Origin: Candidatus Rokuibacteriota bacterium
GTDB lineage: Bacteria > Methylomirabilota > Methylomirabilia > Rokubacteriales > CSP1-6
Direction of reading: 5' to 3'
DNA length: 64,000 nucleotides
NCBI GenBank assembly: GCA_003220535.1
Contig: QHSU01000064.1
Span: 79,514 to 143,513 of the forward strand
Positions 42,994 through 51,502 of the stretch are shown piece by piece. The position numbers and the translations under genes are program-made. Position 1 is the stretch's first letter. Each line of letters starts with the position of its first letter. Under the pieces are notes generated by a model. The model was not told where the DNA came from and did no database searches. It worked only from the letters and a program-made list of their open reading frames with translations.

Positions 42994-43266
42994 ATGATCA
43001 GCGTGAACGGCGAGGAATACCTGACGGTCAAGGAGGCCACGCGGCTGCTCGGGGTGAAGCCGGCGACGCTCTATGCCTACGTGAGCCGCGGCGTGCTCCG
43101 GAGCTACCGTCAGGGGATCAAGCGCCAGCGGCTCTACCGTCGGGTGGAGGTCGAAGGCCTCCTGCGCCTGGCGCCGAGCACGACGCGCGGAGCGAACGTG
43201 ATCCCGTTCCGCCCCGCGACGCGACGGCCCCGCATCCCGCTGGCCGAGTCGTGGATCCGAGACTGA
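42994..43266 (+). CDS. Small HTH (excisionase/MerR-like) DNA-binding protein
   Basis: A 90-aa protein whose first 55 residues form an HTH_17-type helix-turn-helix (EEYLTVKEATRLLGVKPATLYAYVSRGVL), with a basic wing (YRQGIKRQRLYRRVEVEGLL) and a short basic tail. In many bacteria the same HTH is fused to the N-terminus of a citrate synthase family protein; here it is a separate gene divergent from a citrate synthase. Local regulator of that gene is the natural guess. One base separates it from the next gene. Confidence 0.82.
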   Translation: MISVNGEEYLTVKEATRLLGVKPATLYAYVSRGVLRSYRQGIKRQRLYRRVEVEGLLRLAPSTTRGANVIPFRPATRRPRIPLAESWIRD

Positions 43267-43267
43267 C

Positions 43268-44227
43268 GTGGCGACCCTCCGGCGCGCCGCCTTCCTCAAC
43301 CCGGGTCGCGATCTGGCGACCGCCGTCGACCTCGCGCGCCGGGCCGAAGCGCTCGGCTACGAGAGCGCCTGGGTGACCCACGGCGCGGGGCGCGACTCGT
43401 TCCTCGTTCTCGCGGCCTACGGCGCCGCGACGACGCGGCTCGGGCTCGGCAACGGCGTCGTCCCCATCTACCCGCGGCACCCGGTCGCGATGGCCCAGGC
43501 GGCGCTCACGCTCTCGGAGCTCACCGGGGGGCGTTTCAGTCTGGGCATCGGCGTGAGTCACCGCGCCAGCATGGAGGCGACGCTCGGCCTGCCCCTGCGC
43601 GAGCCTCTGGCCGTGATGCGGGAATACGTCGCCGTGCTCCGCGGCGCTCTCGGTGGCGTCGCCGCCTTCGAGGGCCGGCACTACCGCGTCAACTGGAGCC
43701 TAGCGGTCCCCGAGCGCCCGCCGGCACCGCCGGTCTACCTCGCCGCGCTGTCCAGGAAGATGCTCGAGCTGGCCGGCGAGATCGCCGACGGCGCGGTGCT
43801 CTGGCTCTGCTCGCCCGCTTACGTGCGCGACGTCGCGGTGCCCGCCCTCACGCGCGGGCGGGCGCGAGCGGGCAAGACGCTGAGCGGCTTCGAGATCGTC
43901 GCGGCCGTCCCCATGGCGGTCACCGACGACGCGGCCGGCGCTCTCGCCGCCTTCCGCGCCGAGCTGACGCGCTACCTCGCGCTGCCGTTCTACCGCGCGA
44001 TGCTCGACGCCAGCGGCCTCGGGAAGGAGATCGCCGCGTTCGATCGCATCAAAGAGGTGGCAGAGGGGCTGGCCGCCGCCGTCGGCGCAGTCGGCGACGC
44101 CGGGGCCGGTCGATCGTTCGTCCGCGCCTACCGCGAGGCCGGCGTCACGTTGCCGGCGATCCGCCCGATCACCTTCCCCGACGCTCCGTGGTACCGCCGA
44201 ACCCTCGAGGAAGCCTCCGGCTGGTGA
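43268..44227 (+). CDS. LLM class flavin/F420-dependent oxidoreductase
   Basis: A 319-aa luciferase-superfamily protein. Marks: AEALGYESAWVTHG, RLGLGNGVVPIYPRHPVAMAQ, TGGRFSLGIGVSH and the substrate-loop region PVYLAALSRKMLELAGEIADGAVLW, which resembles F420-dependent members. GTG start one base after the HTH stop; the stop overlaps the next start. Substrate unknown; only distantly similar to the other LLM protein at 1385-2404. Confidence 0.87.
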   Translation: MATLRRAAFLNPGRDLATAVDLARRAEALGYESAWVTHGAGRDSFLVLAAYGAATTRLGLGNGVVPIYPRHPVAMAQAALTLSELTGGRFSLGIGVSHRASMEATLGLPLREPLAVMREYVAVLRGALGGVAAFEGRHYRVNWSLAVPERPPAPPVYLAALSRKMLELAGEIADGAVLWLCSPAYVRDVAVPALTRGRARAGKTLSGFEIVAAVPMAVTDDAAGALAAFRAELTRYLALPFYRAMLDASGLGKEIAAFDRIKEVAEGLAAAVGAVGDAGAGRSFVRAYREAGVTLPAIRPITFPDAPWYRRTLEEASGW

Positions 44228-44922
44228 CGCGCATCGCGGCGCTCGTCGCGCTGCTTGCGACGGCGTGCACGAGCGGCCGGGGAGAGAGCGTTCGGGCCCT
44301 TCCCGCCGACCGCAGCGCGGCCGTGCGGTACGTGGCCCTCGGCGACAGCACGGTCGAGGGCGTAGGTGCGAGCAGCCCCGACCGCAACTACGTGAGCCGG
44401 GTTCACGAGCGCCTGCGCGACGTGTACCCGAACGCGCGAGTCACCAACCTCGGCGCCGGCGGCGCGACCTCGGCCGACGTGCTGGTGCGCCAGCTCGACA
44501 GGGCGATCGAGCTGCGCCCTCACCTGGTCACGCTCTCGATCGGACCGAACGACATCACCACGCGGGTGACGGTGGACACGTACGAGAAGAATCTCGACAC
44601 GATCCTCGGTCGCTTACGTCACGAGACCACGGCGGTCGCCGTCGTGAACCTGATCCCGGATCTGGCGGTGACCCCGCGCTTCAGGCGCAGCCGTGCGAGA
44701 GACGCGGTCGGCCGGCAGACCGTCGTGTTCAACGAAGCGCTCGAACGACAGGGGCGGGCGCATGGCGCCGAGCTGGTGGACCTCTACGCCGCCAGCCGGC
44801 GCGAAGTGCCCCTCCACCCGGAGCTCATCTGGTCGGACGGCTATCATCCGTCCGACGCGGGCTACGCGCTCTGGGCGGAGCTCGTCTGGACAGGGGTCGA
44901 GGCGCGGATCGCCGTCAGGTAA
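44224..44922 (+). CDS. SGNH/GDSL-family lipase/esterase, putative lipoprotein
   Basis: A 232-aa SGNH hydrolase. GTG at 44224 overlaps the LLM stop and yields a lipoprotein-type leader (VTRIAALVALLATAC, Cys15). Block I is YVALGDSTVEG with Ser42, block II NLGAGGATS, block III LSIGPNDIT and block V DGYHPSDAGY supplying Asp and His. Acts outside the cytoplasm on an ester, acyl thioester or carbohydrate acetyl group. A TAAAGT box overlaps its end (44919-44924), probably for the next gene. Confidence 0.88.
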   Translation: MTRIAALVALLATACTSGRGESVRALPADRSAAVRYVALGDSTVEGVGASSPDRNYVSRVHERLRDVYPNARVTNLGAGGATSADVLVRQLDRAIELRPHLVTLSIGPNDITTRVTVDTYEKNLDTILGRLRHETTAVAVVNLIPDLAVTPRFRRSRARDAVGRQTVVFNEALERQGRAHGAELVDLYAASRREVPLHPELIWSDGYHPSDAGYALWAELVWTGVEARIAVR

Positions 44923-44975
44923 AGTAAATAGAGAACCAGAACCCGGAGTCGAACCGTAGGAGAGCAGAGAGGAGA

Positions 44976-45497
44976 ATGGGCGTGGGCATCGTGGTGGGTC
45001 TCCTGTTGGCGCTGCTGGTCGCGGGCGCTCCGACGCCTGCCGACGCAACCGGACTCAAGATCACCGGCAATAGCGCGGCCTACCGGCGTCAGAATGTCAT
45101 CGGTCGTGATACGCGGGCCGGCTCTCGTGACCCGCGGGACGGCTACACCGACCCGCGGGCTGATTTCACCGATCCGCGCGCTGGTTACACCGATCCGCGC
45201 GTCGGCGTCGATCAGCGCGATCCGAAGGGCGACCGCTTCCACCGACGCCCCGACGGCAGTCATCAGACGCCAGTGATCGTCGTCCCGCAGCCGGTGTACG
45301 TCATCGCTCCACAGCGCTGCGTCGTCCAGGGCTATTGGGCCTATACCTGGGTGCCCCAGAGCTATGTCTCCAACGAGTGGGTCCCCGGGTACTACAACAC
45401 GGACGCGCTGTGGGTCGAGGGACACTACGAGCCCCGCGCGAACACCTGGGGGTACTACCAGCCCTACTGGGTCCCGGAGCGCTCGACGGCCTGCTGA
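44976..45497 (+). CDS. Secreted aromatic-rich protein with DPR heptapeptide repeats
   Basis: A 173-aa protein, family not recognised. Signal peptide at residues 1-25 (VVGLLLALLVAGAPTPADA). Residues 52-79 are four 7-residue repeats (DPRDGYT, DPRADFT, DPRAGYT, DPRVGVD), encoded by 21-bp units at 45129-45212. The C-terminal half is Trp/Tyr-rich (WVPGYYN, WVEGHYEPR, YYQPYWVPE) as in YXWGXW-like envelope proteins. GAGAGGAGA precedes the ATG. Envelope or extracellular role likely. Confidence 0.72.
   Translation: MGVGIVVGLLLALLVAGAPTPADATGLKITGNSAAYRRQNVIGRDTRAGSRDPRDGYTDPRADFTDPRAGYTDPRVGVDQRDPKGDRFHRRPDGSHQTPVIVVPQPVYVIAPQRCVVQGYWAYTWVPQSYVSNEWVPGYYNTDALWVEGHYEPRANTWGYYQPYWVPERSTAC
45129..45212 (+). 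repeat. Four 21-bp tandem repeats coding DPR heptads
   Basis: In-frame repeat units inside the secreted-protein gene, each beginning GAYCCGCG and coding Asp-Pro-Arg plus four residues. Unit number is the kind of feature that varies between strains. Confidence 0.7.
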
Positions 45498-45552
45498 CCC
45501 GCGCCTACCGCCGGCGAGACCCCGCGGAGCGCCATGATACAACTGTAGGCCC

Positions 45553-46470
45553 ATGCGGGCCTACGTCGCGTCCCGCCTCGCGCAAACCGCGCTCGTCGTG
45601 TTTCTCTCCCTCACCGCCGTCTTCGTCATGGTTCGCCTCTCGGGGGACCCCGTCCTCCTCTTCATGCCCATGGACATCCAGGCCAAGGACGTGAACGAGT
45701 TTCGCCAGCGCCTGGGCTTCAACGACCCGCTGCCCCTGCAGTACGCACGGTTCGTGGGCGGCGCGGTGCGCGGCGACTTCGGTGAGTCGCTCCGCTACCG
45801 TCGCGACGCCCTGGGTCTGGTACTCGAGCGGCTTCCGGCCACGCTCCTGCTGGCCGGCACTTCGCTGATCCTCACATTCGTCGTCGCGGTGCCGCTCGGC
45901 GTCGTCTCGGCGGTGCGGCGTGACGGCCTGCTCGACCACGTCGCGACGATCTCAACCGTGCTGGGCCAGGCGACCCCTGGTTTCTGGCTCGGCCTGATCC
46001 TGATCTATCTCTTCTCGGTGCAGCTTCGCTGGCTGCCGACGGGCGGGATGGGCGGGGTCGCCCATCTCGTCATGCCATCGATCGTGCTGGCGGCGTTCTA
46101 CTCCGCCCGGGTCGCGCGCCTCACGCGCTCGGCGGTGCTCGACGTGCTGGGCGAGGAGTACATCCTGACCGCGCGCGCCAAGGGGCTCGGGGAGGGGCGC
46201 GTGATCGGCAAGCACACGCTCCGCAACTCGGCGATCCCGATCGTGACCCTCGCGGGCCTCGAGGTGGGGCAGGTGCTCGGCGGCGCGGTGATCACCGAGA
46301 CGATCTTCGCCTGGCCCGGCCTCGGCCGGCTCACGGTCCAGGCGCTCCTCAACCGCGACTTTCCGGTCGTCCTCGCGGCGGTCTTCTTCGTCTCGCTGAT
46401 GTACACGCTGATCAACCTCGCCGTCGACCTGCTCTACGGATGGCTCGACCCGCGCGTGAGGTTGAGATGA
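45553..46470 (+). CDS. ABC transporter permease, DppB/OppB-like
   Basis: A 305-aa permease: N-terminal MRAYVASRLAQTALVVFLSL, the FNDPLPLQYARFVGG segment, and the binding-protein-dependent transport loop EYILTARAKGLGEGRVIGKHTLRNSAIPIV (EAA motif). Upstream is GATACAACT eight bases before the ATG. Works with the DppC-like and substrate-binding proteins encoded downstream for peptide, opine or nickel-type import. Confidence 0.92.
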   Translation: MRAYVASRLAQTALVVFLSLTAVFVMVRLSGDPVLLFMPMDIQAKDVNEFRQRLGFNDPLPLQYARFVGGAVRGDFGESLRYRRDALGLVLERLPATLLLAGTSLILTFVVAVPLGVVSAVRRDGLLDHVATISTVLGQATPGFWLGLILIYLFSVQLRWLPTGGMGGVAHLVMPSIVLAAFYSARVARLTRSAVLDVLGEEYILTARAKGLGEGRVIGKHTLRNSAIPIVTLAGLEVGQVLGGAVITETIFAWPGLGRLTVQALLNRDFPVVLAAVFFVSLMYTLINLAVDLLYGWLDPRVRLR

Positions 46471-46556
46471 GCTCTGGTCGCGCGAATGCATGATTGCCGC
46501 GCGTGGTTCCGGCGGGGCACGGGCGTGGCGAAGCCCGGGTGCCCGTGCCCTGTTCA

Positions 46557-47357
46557 ATGAAGAAATGGCTCGGCATCGGCCTGACCTTGGCCGCGCTCCT
46601 CTCGGCGCTCGCCGCCCCGTGGCTCGCCGCGCACGACCCGCTCCGCACCGACTTTCCCCAGAGCCTCAAACCGCCGGGCGCGGCCGGCCATCTCCTCGGC
46701 ACCGATCAGCTCGGCCGTGATCTCCTCGCGCGCGTCCTGCACGGCGCGCGCCTCGCGCTCTTTATCGGCGTGTGCACGGTGGTCCTCACGGCGGTCTTCG
46801 GCGGCCTCCTCGGCCTCGTCGCCGGTTTCGTCGAGCGCTGGCCCGCGGCGGTGCTCATGCGCATCGCCGATGTCCAGCTTTCCTTTCCCTTCATCCTGCT
46901 GGCGATGACCATCAACGCCATCGTGGGGCTCGGCCTGCGCAACACGATCCTCAGCCTTTCGGCGGCCGGGTGGGTCGTGTATGCTCGCGTCGTGCGCGGC
47001 GAGGTGCTCTCGGTGAAGCAGCGCGATTACGTCGTGGCGGCGGCGGCGCTCGGCATGAGCCGCGGCCGGCTCCTGTTCCGCCACGTCCTGCCCAACGTCG
47101 CGCCGTCCATCATCGTCCTGGCGAGCCTCCAGTTCTCGTCGTTCATCGTCGCGGAGGCGGCGATCAGCTTTCTCGGATTCGGTATCCAGCCTCCGACGCC
47201 GGCCTGGGGAAGCATGCTGTCCGAGAGCCGCGATTTCCTCTACGTCGCCTGGTGGCTGGCGGCGTTCCCCGGGGCCGCGCTGGCGCTGACGGCGCTGGGC
47301 GTCAACCTGCTGGGGGACTGGCTGCGCGACACCCTGGATCCGAAGCTCGGAGTCTGA
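46557..47357 (+). CDS. ABC transporter permease, DppC/OppC-like
   Basis: A 266-aa permease. Marks: HLLGTDQLGRDLLARVLHGARLALFIG, the loop RDYVVAAAALGMSRGRLLFRHVLPN and FLGFGIQPPTPAWGSMLSESRDF. ATG at 46557 (MKKWLGIGLT) is taken over a longer frame. The 86-base gap from DppB has no obvious element. Confidence 0.92.
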   Translation: MKKWLGIGLTLAALLSALAAPWLAAHDPLRTDFPQSLKPPGAAGHLLGTDQLGRDLLARVLHGARLALFIGVCTVVLTAVFGGLLGLVAGFVERWPAAVLMRIADVQLSFPFILLAMTINAIVGLGLRNTILSLSAAGWVVYARVVRGEVLSVKQRDYVVAAAALGMSRGRLLFRHVLPNVAPSIIVLASLQFSSFIVAEAAISFLGFGIQPPTPAWGSMLSESRDFLYVAWWLAAFPGAALALTALGVNLLGDWLRDTLDPKLGV

Positions 47358-47377
47358 GCGGCGGCGACGAGCCCGGC

Positions 47378-47962
47378 ATGGCCACCAGTCACTTCTTCGC
47401 GTATCTGTCGCGCATGAAGTTCATCCGGCGCTGGGGGCTCATGCACAGCACGTATCCGGAGAACATCCAGGAGCACAGCCTCCGCACGGCCCAGATCGCC
47501 CACGCGCTCGCGATCATCCGCAACCGGCTCTTCGGCGGCGACGTGAGCCCGGAACGCGTCGCGGTGCTGGCGCTCTACCACGACACGAGCGAGGTGCTGA
47601 CCGGCGACCTGCCGGCGCCGGTGAAGGAGTTCAATCCCGAGATCCAGCGCGCCTACCACGCGATCGAGGCCGCGTCGAAGGAGAAGCTCTTCGGCCTGAT
47701 CCCCGACCCGTTGAAGCCGGGTTACGAACCGTTCTTCAGACCCGACGAGCGCGACCGAGCCCACCGCGACCTGGTGAAGGCCGCCGACAAGCTCTGCGCG
47801 TATCTCAAGTGCCTCGAGGAAATCGGCGCCGGGAACCCCGAGTTCGCCCAGGCCGAGAAGGCCTTGCGGGCGAGCGTCGAGGGCCTCGACCTTCCGGAGG
47901 TCCGGTACTTCATGGAGACGTTCGTCCCGAGCTTCCGGCTCACGCTGGACGAGCTCAACTGA
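47378..47962 (+). CDS. HD-domain 5'-deoxynucleotidase (YfbR-like)
   Basis: A 194-aa HD phosphohydrolase close in length and motif order to E. coli YfbR, which dephosphorylates deoxynucleoside 5'-monophosphates. Marks: MHSTYPENIQEHSLRTAQIAHALA, the HD pair ALYHDTSEVLTGDLPAPVKE and DLVKAADKLCAYLKCLEE. It sits inside an ABC transporter operon, between the permease and binding-protein genes, an unusual place that hints at a nucleotide- or phosphate-linked substrate, or just co-transcription. Confidence 0.88.
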   Translation: MATSHFFAYLSRMKFIRRWGLMHSTYPENIQEHSLRTAQIAHALAIIRNRLFGGDVSPERVAVLALYHDTSEVLTGDLPAPVKEFNPEIQRAYHAIEAASKEKLFGLIPDPLKPGYEPFFRPDERDRAHRDLVKAADKLCAYLKCLEEIGAGNPEFAQAEKALRASVEGLDLPEVRYFMETFVPSFRLTLDELN

Positions 47963-47979
47963 TCCGCGGAGGAGACCCT

Positions 47980-49509
47980 ATGCGCCGCTTGCACGCGCTG
48001 CTCGCCTTCTCGATCGGGCTCACCCTCTTGTGGGCGGCCGCCGTCCTGGCGCAGAGCCGCGGCAAGGAGATCGTCGTGGGCCTGGGCGCCGAGCCCCGGA
48101 CGATGCTCGCCGCCACGATCGTGGACTGGACCACCAACAACATGCTCGAGCACATCTACGATCGACTGCTCGATCGTGACGCGAAGACCTTCAAGCCCAA
48201 GCCGATGCTGGCCGAGAGCTGGCGGATCGTCAACGACACGACCTGGGAGTTCAAGCTCCGGAAGGGCGTCAAGTTCCACAACGGCGAGCCGTTCACCGCG
48301 GCCGCGGTCAAGGCCACCATCGACTACGCGCTCGATCCGGCGACCAAGAGCCACTTCGCCTCCGCCGCCTTCTGGGGCCTGGTCAAGGAGGTGCAGGTCG
48401 TCGACGACTTCACGGTGCGGTTCGTCACCAAGCAGCCGTGGCCGAACCTGATCGACAGCGCGTCCCTCACGAACGCCCTGATCATGCCGGCCAAGGCGCT
48501 CAAGGACCTCGGGCCCGAGAAGCTCGCGCAGCATCCCATCGGGACCGGGCCCTTCAAGTTCGTCGAGTGGAAGCGCGACGAGCGCCTCGTGCTCGAGCGC
48601 AACCCGGACTACTGGCAGGGTGCCGCCGACGCGACGCGCGTGACGTTCCGCTTCATCCCGGAGTTCAGCGCGCGCCTGGCCGCCCTGCTCTCGGGCGAGA
48701 TCGACGTCATGAAGGACGTGCCGCCCCACGTCGTCGAGGCGGTCGAGCGCAGCGGGCGCGCCAGGCTGCGCACGACGGTATCCTCGCGCATCAACTACCT
48801 GGCGCTCGTGAACCTCAAGCCGGGCCCGATGCAGGACGTTCGGGTGCGGCGGGCCATGAACCACGCAGTCGACGTGGACGAGCTGATCAAGCAGGTGCTC
48901 AAGGGCCGCGCCACGCGCATGTGCGGACCGCTGTCGCCCGCCAACGTCGACTATGCCCCGGCCGAGTGCTACAAGCACGACGTGGCCCGCGCCCAGGCCC
49001 TCTTCAAGGAAGCCGGCGTCGACCCCACGAGGCTCCAGCTCACGCTCGACACGCCCTCGGGGCGCTATCCGCTCGACAAGGACGTGTCGCTCGCCATCGC
49101 CGCGCAGCTCCAGCGTCTCGGGATCAAGGTCAACGTCGTCGTCAACGAGTGGGGCACGCACCTCGACAAGATCAAGAATCGCAACACCGGCGAGCTGTTC
49201 TTCCTCGGCTGGGGCCCGGCGCTGTACGGGCAGGCCACGATGCAGCCGCTCTTCCTCGCGGACCAGACCTACTCGTCCTATGGCAACAACAAGATCCTCG
49301 ACGACAAGATCGCGCGCGCGCAGACCCTGCTCGATCCCAAGGCCCGCGCCGACGCCTACGCCGAGCTGCAGCGGCTGGTTCGCGACGAGGCGCCGTGGGT
49401 CTTCCTCTGGCAGCAGCACGACCTCTACGGGGTGGCGAGCCACGTCGAGTGGACGCCGCGCGCCGACGAGAAGGTGTGGATGTACGAGGCGAAGGTGACG
49501 CCGCGATGA
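47980..49509 (+). CDS. ABC transporter substrate-binding protein, family 5 (DppA/OppA-like)
   Basis: A 509-aa extracytoplasmic binding protein (SBP_bac_5). Sec signal peptide MRRLHALLAFSIGLTLLWAA to about residue 26. Marks: LEHIYDRLLDRDAKTFKPKPMLAESW, TWEFKLRKGVKFHNGEPFTAAAVK and IGTGPFKFVEWKRDERLVLERNPDYW. ATG at 47980 has GGAGGAGA upstream. Its stop overlaps the amidohydrolase start, tying import to hydrolysis. Confidence 0.93.
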   Translation: MRRLHALLAFSIGLTLLWAAAVLAQSRGKEIVVGLGAEPRTMLAATIVDWTTNNMLEHIYDRLLDRDAKTFKPKPMLAESWRIVNDTTWEFKLRKGVKFHNGEPFTAAAVKATIDYALDPATKSHFASAAFWGLVKEVQVVDDFTVRFVTKQPWPNLIDSASLTNALIMPAKALKDLGPEKLAQHPIGTGPFKFVEWKRDERLVLERNPDYWQGAADATRVTFRFIPEFSARLAALLSGEIDVMKDVPPHVVEAVERSGRARLRTTVSSRINYLALVNLKPGPMQDVRVRRAMNHAVDVDELIKQVLKGRATRMCGPLSPANVDYAPAECYKHDVARAQALFKEAGVDPTRLQLTLDTPSGRYPLDKDVSLAIAAQLQRLGIKVNVVVNEWGTHLDKIKNRNTGELFFLGWGPALYGQATMQPLFLADQTYSSYGNNKILDDKIARAQTLLDPKARADAYAELQRLVRDEAPWVFLWQQHDLYGVASHVEWTPRADEKVWMYEAKVTPR

Positions 49510-50741
49510 GCCTGACCGTGCTCACCAACGTCCGTCTGATCGACTGCACCGGCGCCGACCCGATCGACGGCGCCGCGGTCGTGATCGAGGGCGACCGCAT
49601 CAAGGAGGTTCTCGCCCGAGGCAAGGTCGGCCCGCTCCCGGGGCCGGTGACGACGCTCGACTGCAAGGGCGCGACCTTGATGCCGGGGCTCACCGACGCC
49701 CACGTCCACATCTGCGCGGTCGAAGGCAACATCACCGACCAGCACCGGTATCTTCCCCCGAGCCTCCTGGCCGCCAAGGCGCTCCGGCGCGCCGAAGAAT
49801 GCCTGATGCAGGGCTTCACGACGGTGCGCGACGCCGGCGGCGCCGACTACGGGTTCCGCGAGGCGATCAACGAGGGGATCTACCCCGGGCCGCGGATGCT
49901 GGTCTCGGGCAACTATATCTCCCAGACCGGCGGCCACGGCGACAAGCGGCGCCGCGCCGAGTGGAACGCTCCGATCGACTGCTGCATCGGCATGGTCGGC
50001 TCGATCGCCGACGGCGAGGCGGAGGTGCGCAAGGCCGTTCGCGAGCAGCTCCGGCGCGACGTCGACCAGATCAAGATCATGGCCTCGGGCGGCGCGATGT
50101 CGCCGTCCGACGAGCTCGACACCACCCAGTACACGATCGGTGAGATGCGCGCGGCGGCCGAGGAGGCGCGCGCGGTCGGCAAGTACGTCCTGGCCCACGC
50201 CTACTCGGACGCGGCGGTCCGCAACGCCATCGAAGCGGGCGTGCGCTCGATCGAGCACGGCAACCTCATCCGCGAGGCCGCCGCCAAGGCGATCAAGGAC
50301 GCGGGCGCGTTCCTGGTTCCCACGATGATCACGTACGAGACGATCTACCGCGAGGGCAAGCGCTACGGCATCGGCGACCACCAGATCCAGAAGATCAATC
50401 TGGCGCGCGAGCAGTCCGTGCAGGGCCTCACGTACGCCTACCGTGCCGGCTGCCAGATTGGGTCCGGCTCCGATCTCCTCGGCGACATGATGGTCCAGCG
50501 CGCGGTCGAGTTCGAGCTGAAGGCGCAGGTGATGAAGCCGATGGAGGTGTTGCTCTCGGCCACCAAGGTGAACGCCGTGCTCTTCCGCATGTCGGACCGC
50601 ATCGGAACCGTGGAGCCGGGGAAGTACGCCGACCTGATCGTCGTCGCCGGCGACCCGCTCCGGAACCTCCGCGTGTTCCAGGTCCAGGACAACCTGAAGC
50701 TCATCATGAAGGGCGGCCATGCCTACAAGCAGACCCTCTGA
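49506..50741 (+). CDS. Metal-dependent amidohydrolase (imidazolonepropionase/prolidase-like)
   Basis: A 411-aa amidohydrolase-superfamily enzyme. Metal motifs: GLTDAHVHI, the lysine/aspartate strand DQIKIMASGGAM, AHAYSD, SIEHGNLI and the terminal Asp in GSGSDLLGD. Family members of this type hydrolyse dipeptides and N-acyl amino acids. ATG overlaps the binding-protein stop, so it probably degrades the imported ligand. Confidence 0.9.
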   Translation: MSLTVLTNVRLIDCTGADPIDGAAVVIEGDRIKEVLARGKVGPLPGPVTTLDCKGATLMPGLTDAHVHICAVEGNITDQHRYLPPSLLAAKALRRAEECLMQGFTTVRDAGGADYGFREAINEGIYPGPRMLVSGNYISQTGGHGDKRRRAEWNAPIDCCIGMVGSIADGEAEVRKAVREQLRRDVDQIKIMASGGAMSPSDELDTTQYTIGEMRAAAEEARAVGKYVLAHAYSDAAVRNAIEAGVRSIEHGNLIREAAAKAIKDAGAFLVPTMITYETIYREGKRYGIGDHQIQKINLAREQSVQGLTYAYRAGCQIGSGSDLLGDMMVQRAVEFELKAQVMKPMEVLLSATKVNAVLFRMSDRIGTVEPGKYADLIVVAGDPLRNLRVFQVQDNLKLIMKGGHAYKQTL

Positions 50742-51494
50742 GCACCAGGACGCGATCCTCGATCAGTTCACGCGCCAGGCGACGCCGTTCGCCACCGCGC
50801 CGGGGATCCGCGACGAGGCGGCGCTGCGCCTCATCGTCGAGTGCAGTGGCGCCGGACCCGAGGACACGGTGCTCGACGTCGCGTGCGGCCCCGGCCTCGT
50901 CGCCGCCGCCTTCGCCAGGGTGGCCCGCCACGCGACGGGCATCGACATCACGCCGGCGATGCTCGAGCGCGCGCGGACCCACGCCGCCGCCGCCGGCCTC
51001 ACGAACGTGACCTGGCGCCAGGGGGACGTGCTGCCGCTCCCGTGGCCGGACGCGTCCTTCTCGATCGTGACTTCGCGCTTCGCCTTCCACCACTTCCTCG
51101 ACCCGCTGGCCGTGCTGCACGAGATGGCGCGCGTGGCCGCGCCCGGCGGTAAGGTGATGGTCGTCGACAGCGCACCGGCGCCGGACCGCGCCGACGCCTT
51201 CAACCGGATGGAGCGGCTCCGCGATCCCTCGCACGTGCGCTCCCTGCCGGTCGACGAGCACCGCGAGCTCTTCGCCAGGGTCGGCCTGGGGGAGCCGCGC
51301 GTGACGTGGTACCGCCTCGAAGGCGAGCTCGAAGGCCTGATCGCGCGCTCGTTCCCGAACCCCGGCGACGACGACAAGATCCGCGCCCTCTTCCGGGCCT
51401 CGCTCGCCGACGACGCCCTCGACATCCAGACGCGGCTCGAGGATGGTCGGATCCGATACGGATTCCCCTGGCCGTTCTCGTCGCCGACCGCTGA
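50719..51494 (+). CDS. Class I SAM-dependent methyltransferase (UbiE/Methyltransf_11 type), frame-disrupted 3' end
   Basis: SAM methyltransferase: motif I VLDVACGPGLVAAAFA, acid TGIDITPAML, LPLPWPDASFSIVTSRFAFHHF and LHEMARVAAPGGKVMVVD. The frame from ATG 50719 never stops near the expected end but runs on as arginine-rich nonsense across the next gene. If one C is restored in the C4 run at 51465-51468, the end becomes FPLAVLVADR and TGA at 51492-51494, a typical terminus 8 bases before the next start. So there is a 1-base deletion or a sequencing error. Coordinates given are for the corrected gene. Confidence 0.8.
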
Positions 51495-51502
51495 CGGCGG
51501 CG

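Noticed and set aside
44935..44975. GGTTCGACTCC on the minus strand, resembling a tRNA T-arm
   Set aside because: No matching acceptor, anticodon or D arm could be built around it, and a TAAAGT box and ribosome site fit a gene leader instead.
45129..45212. CRISPR-like array
   Set aside because: The repeats are 21-bp coding units without spacers, inside an open reading frame.
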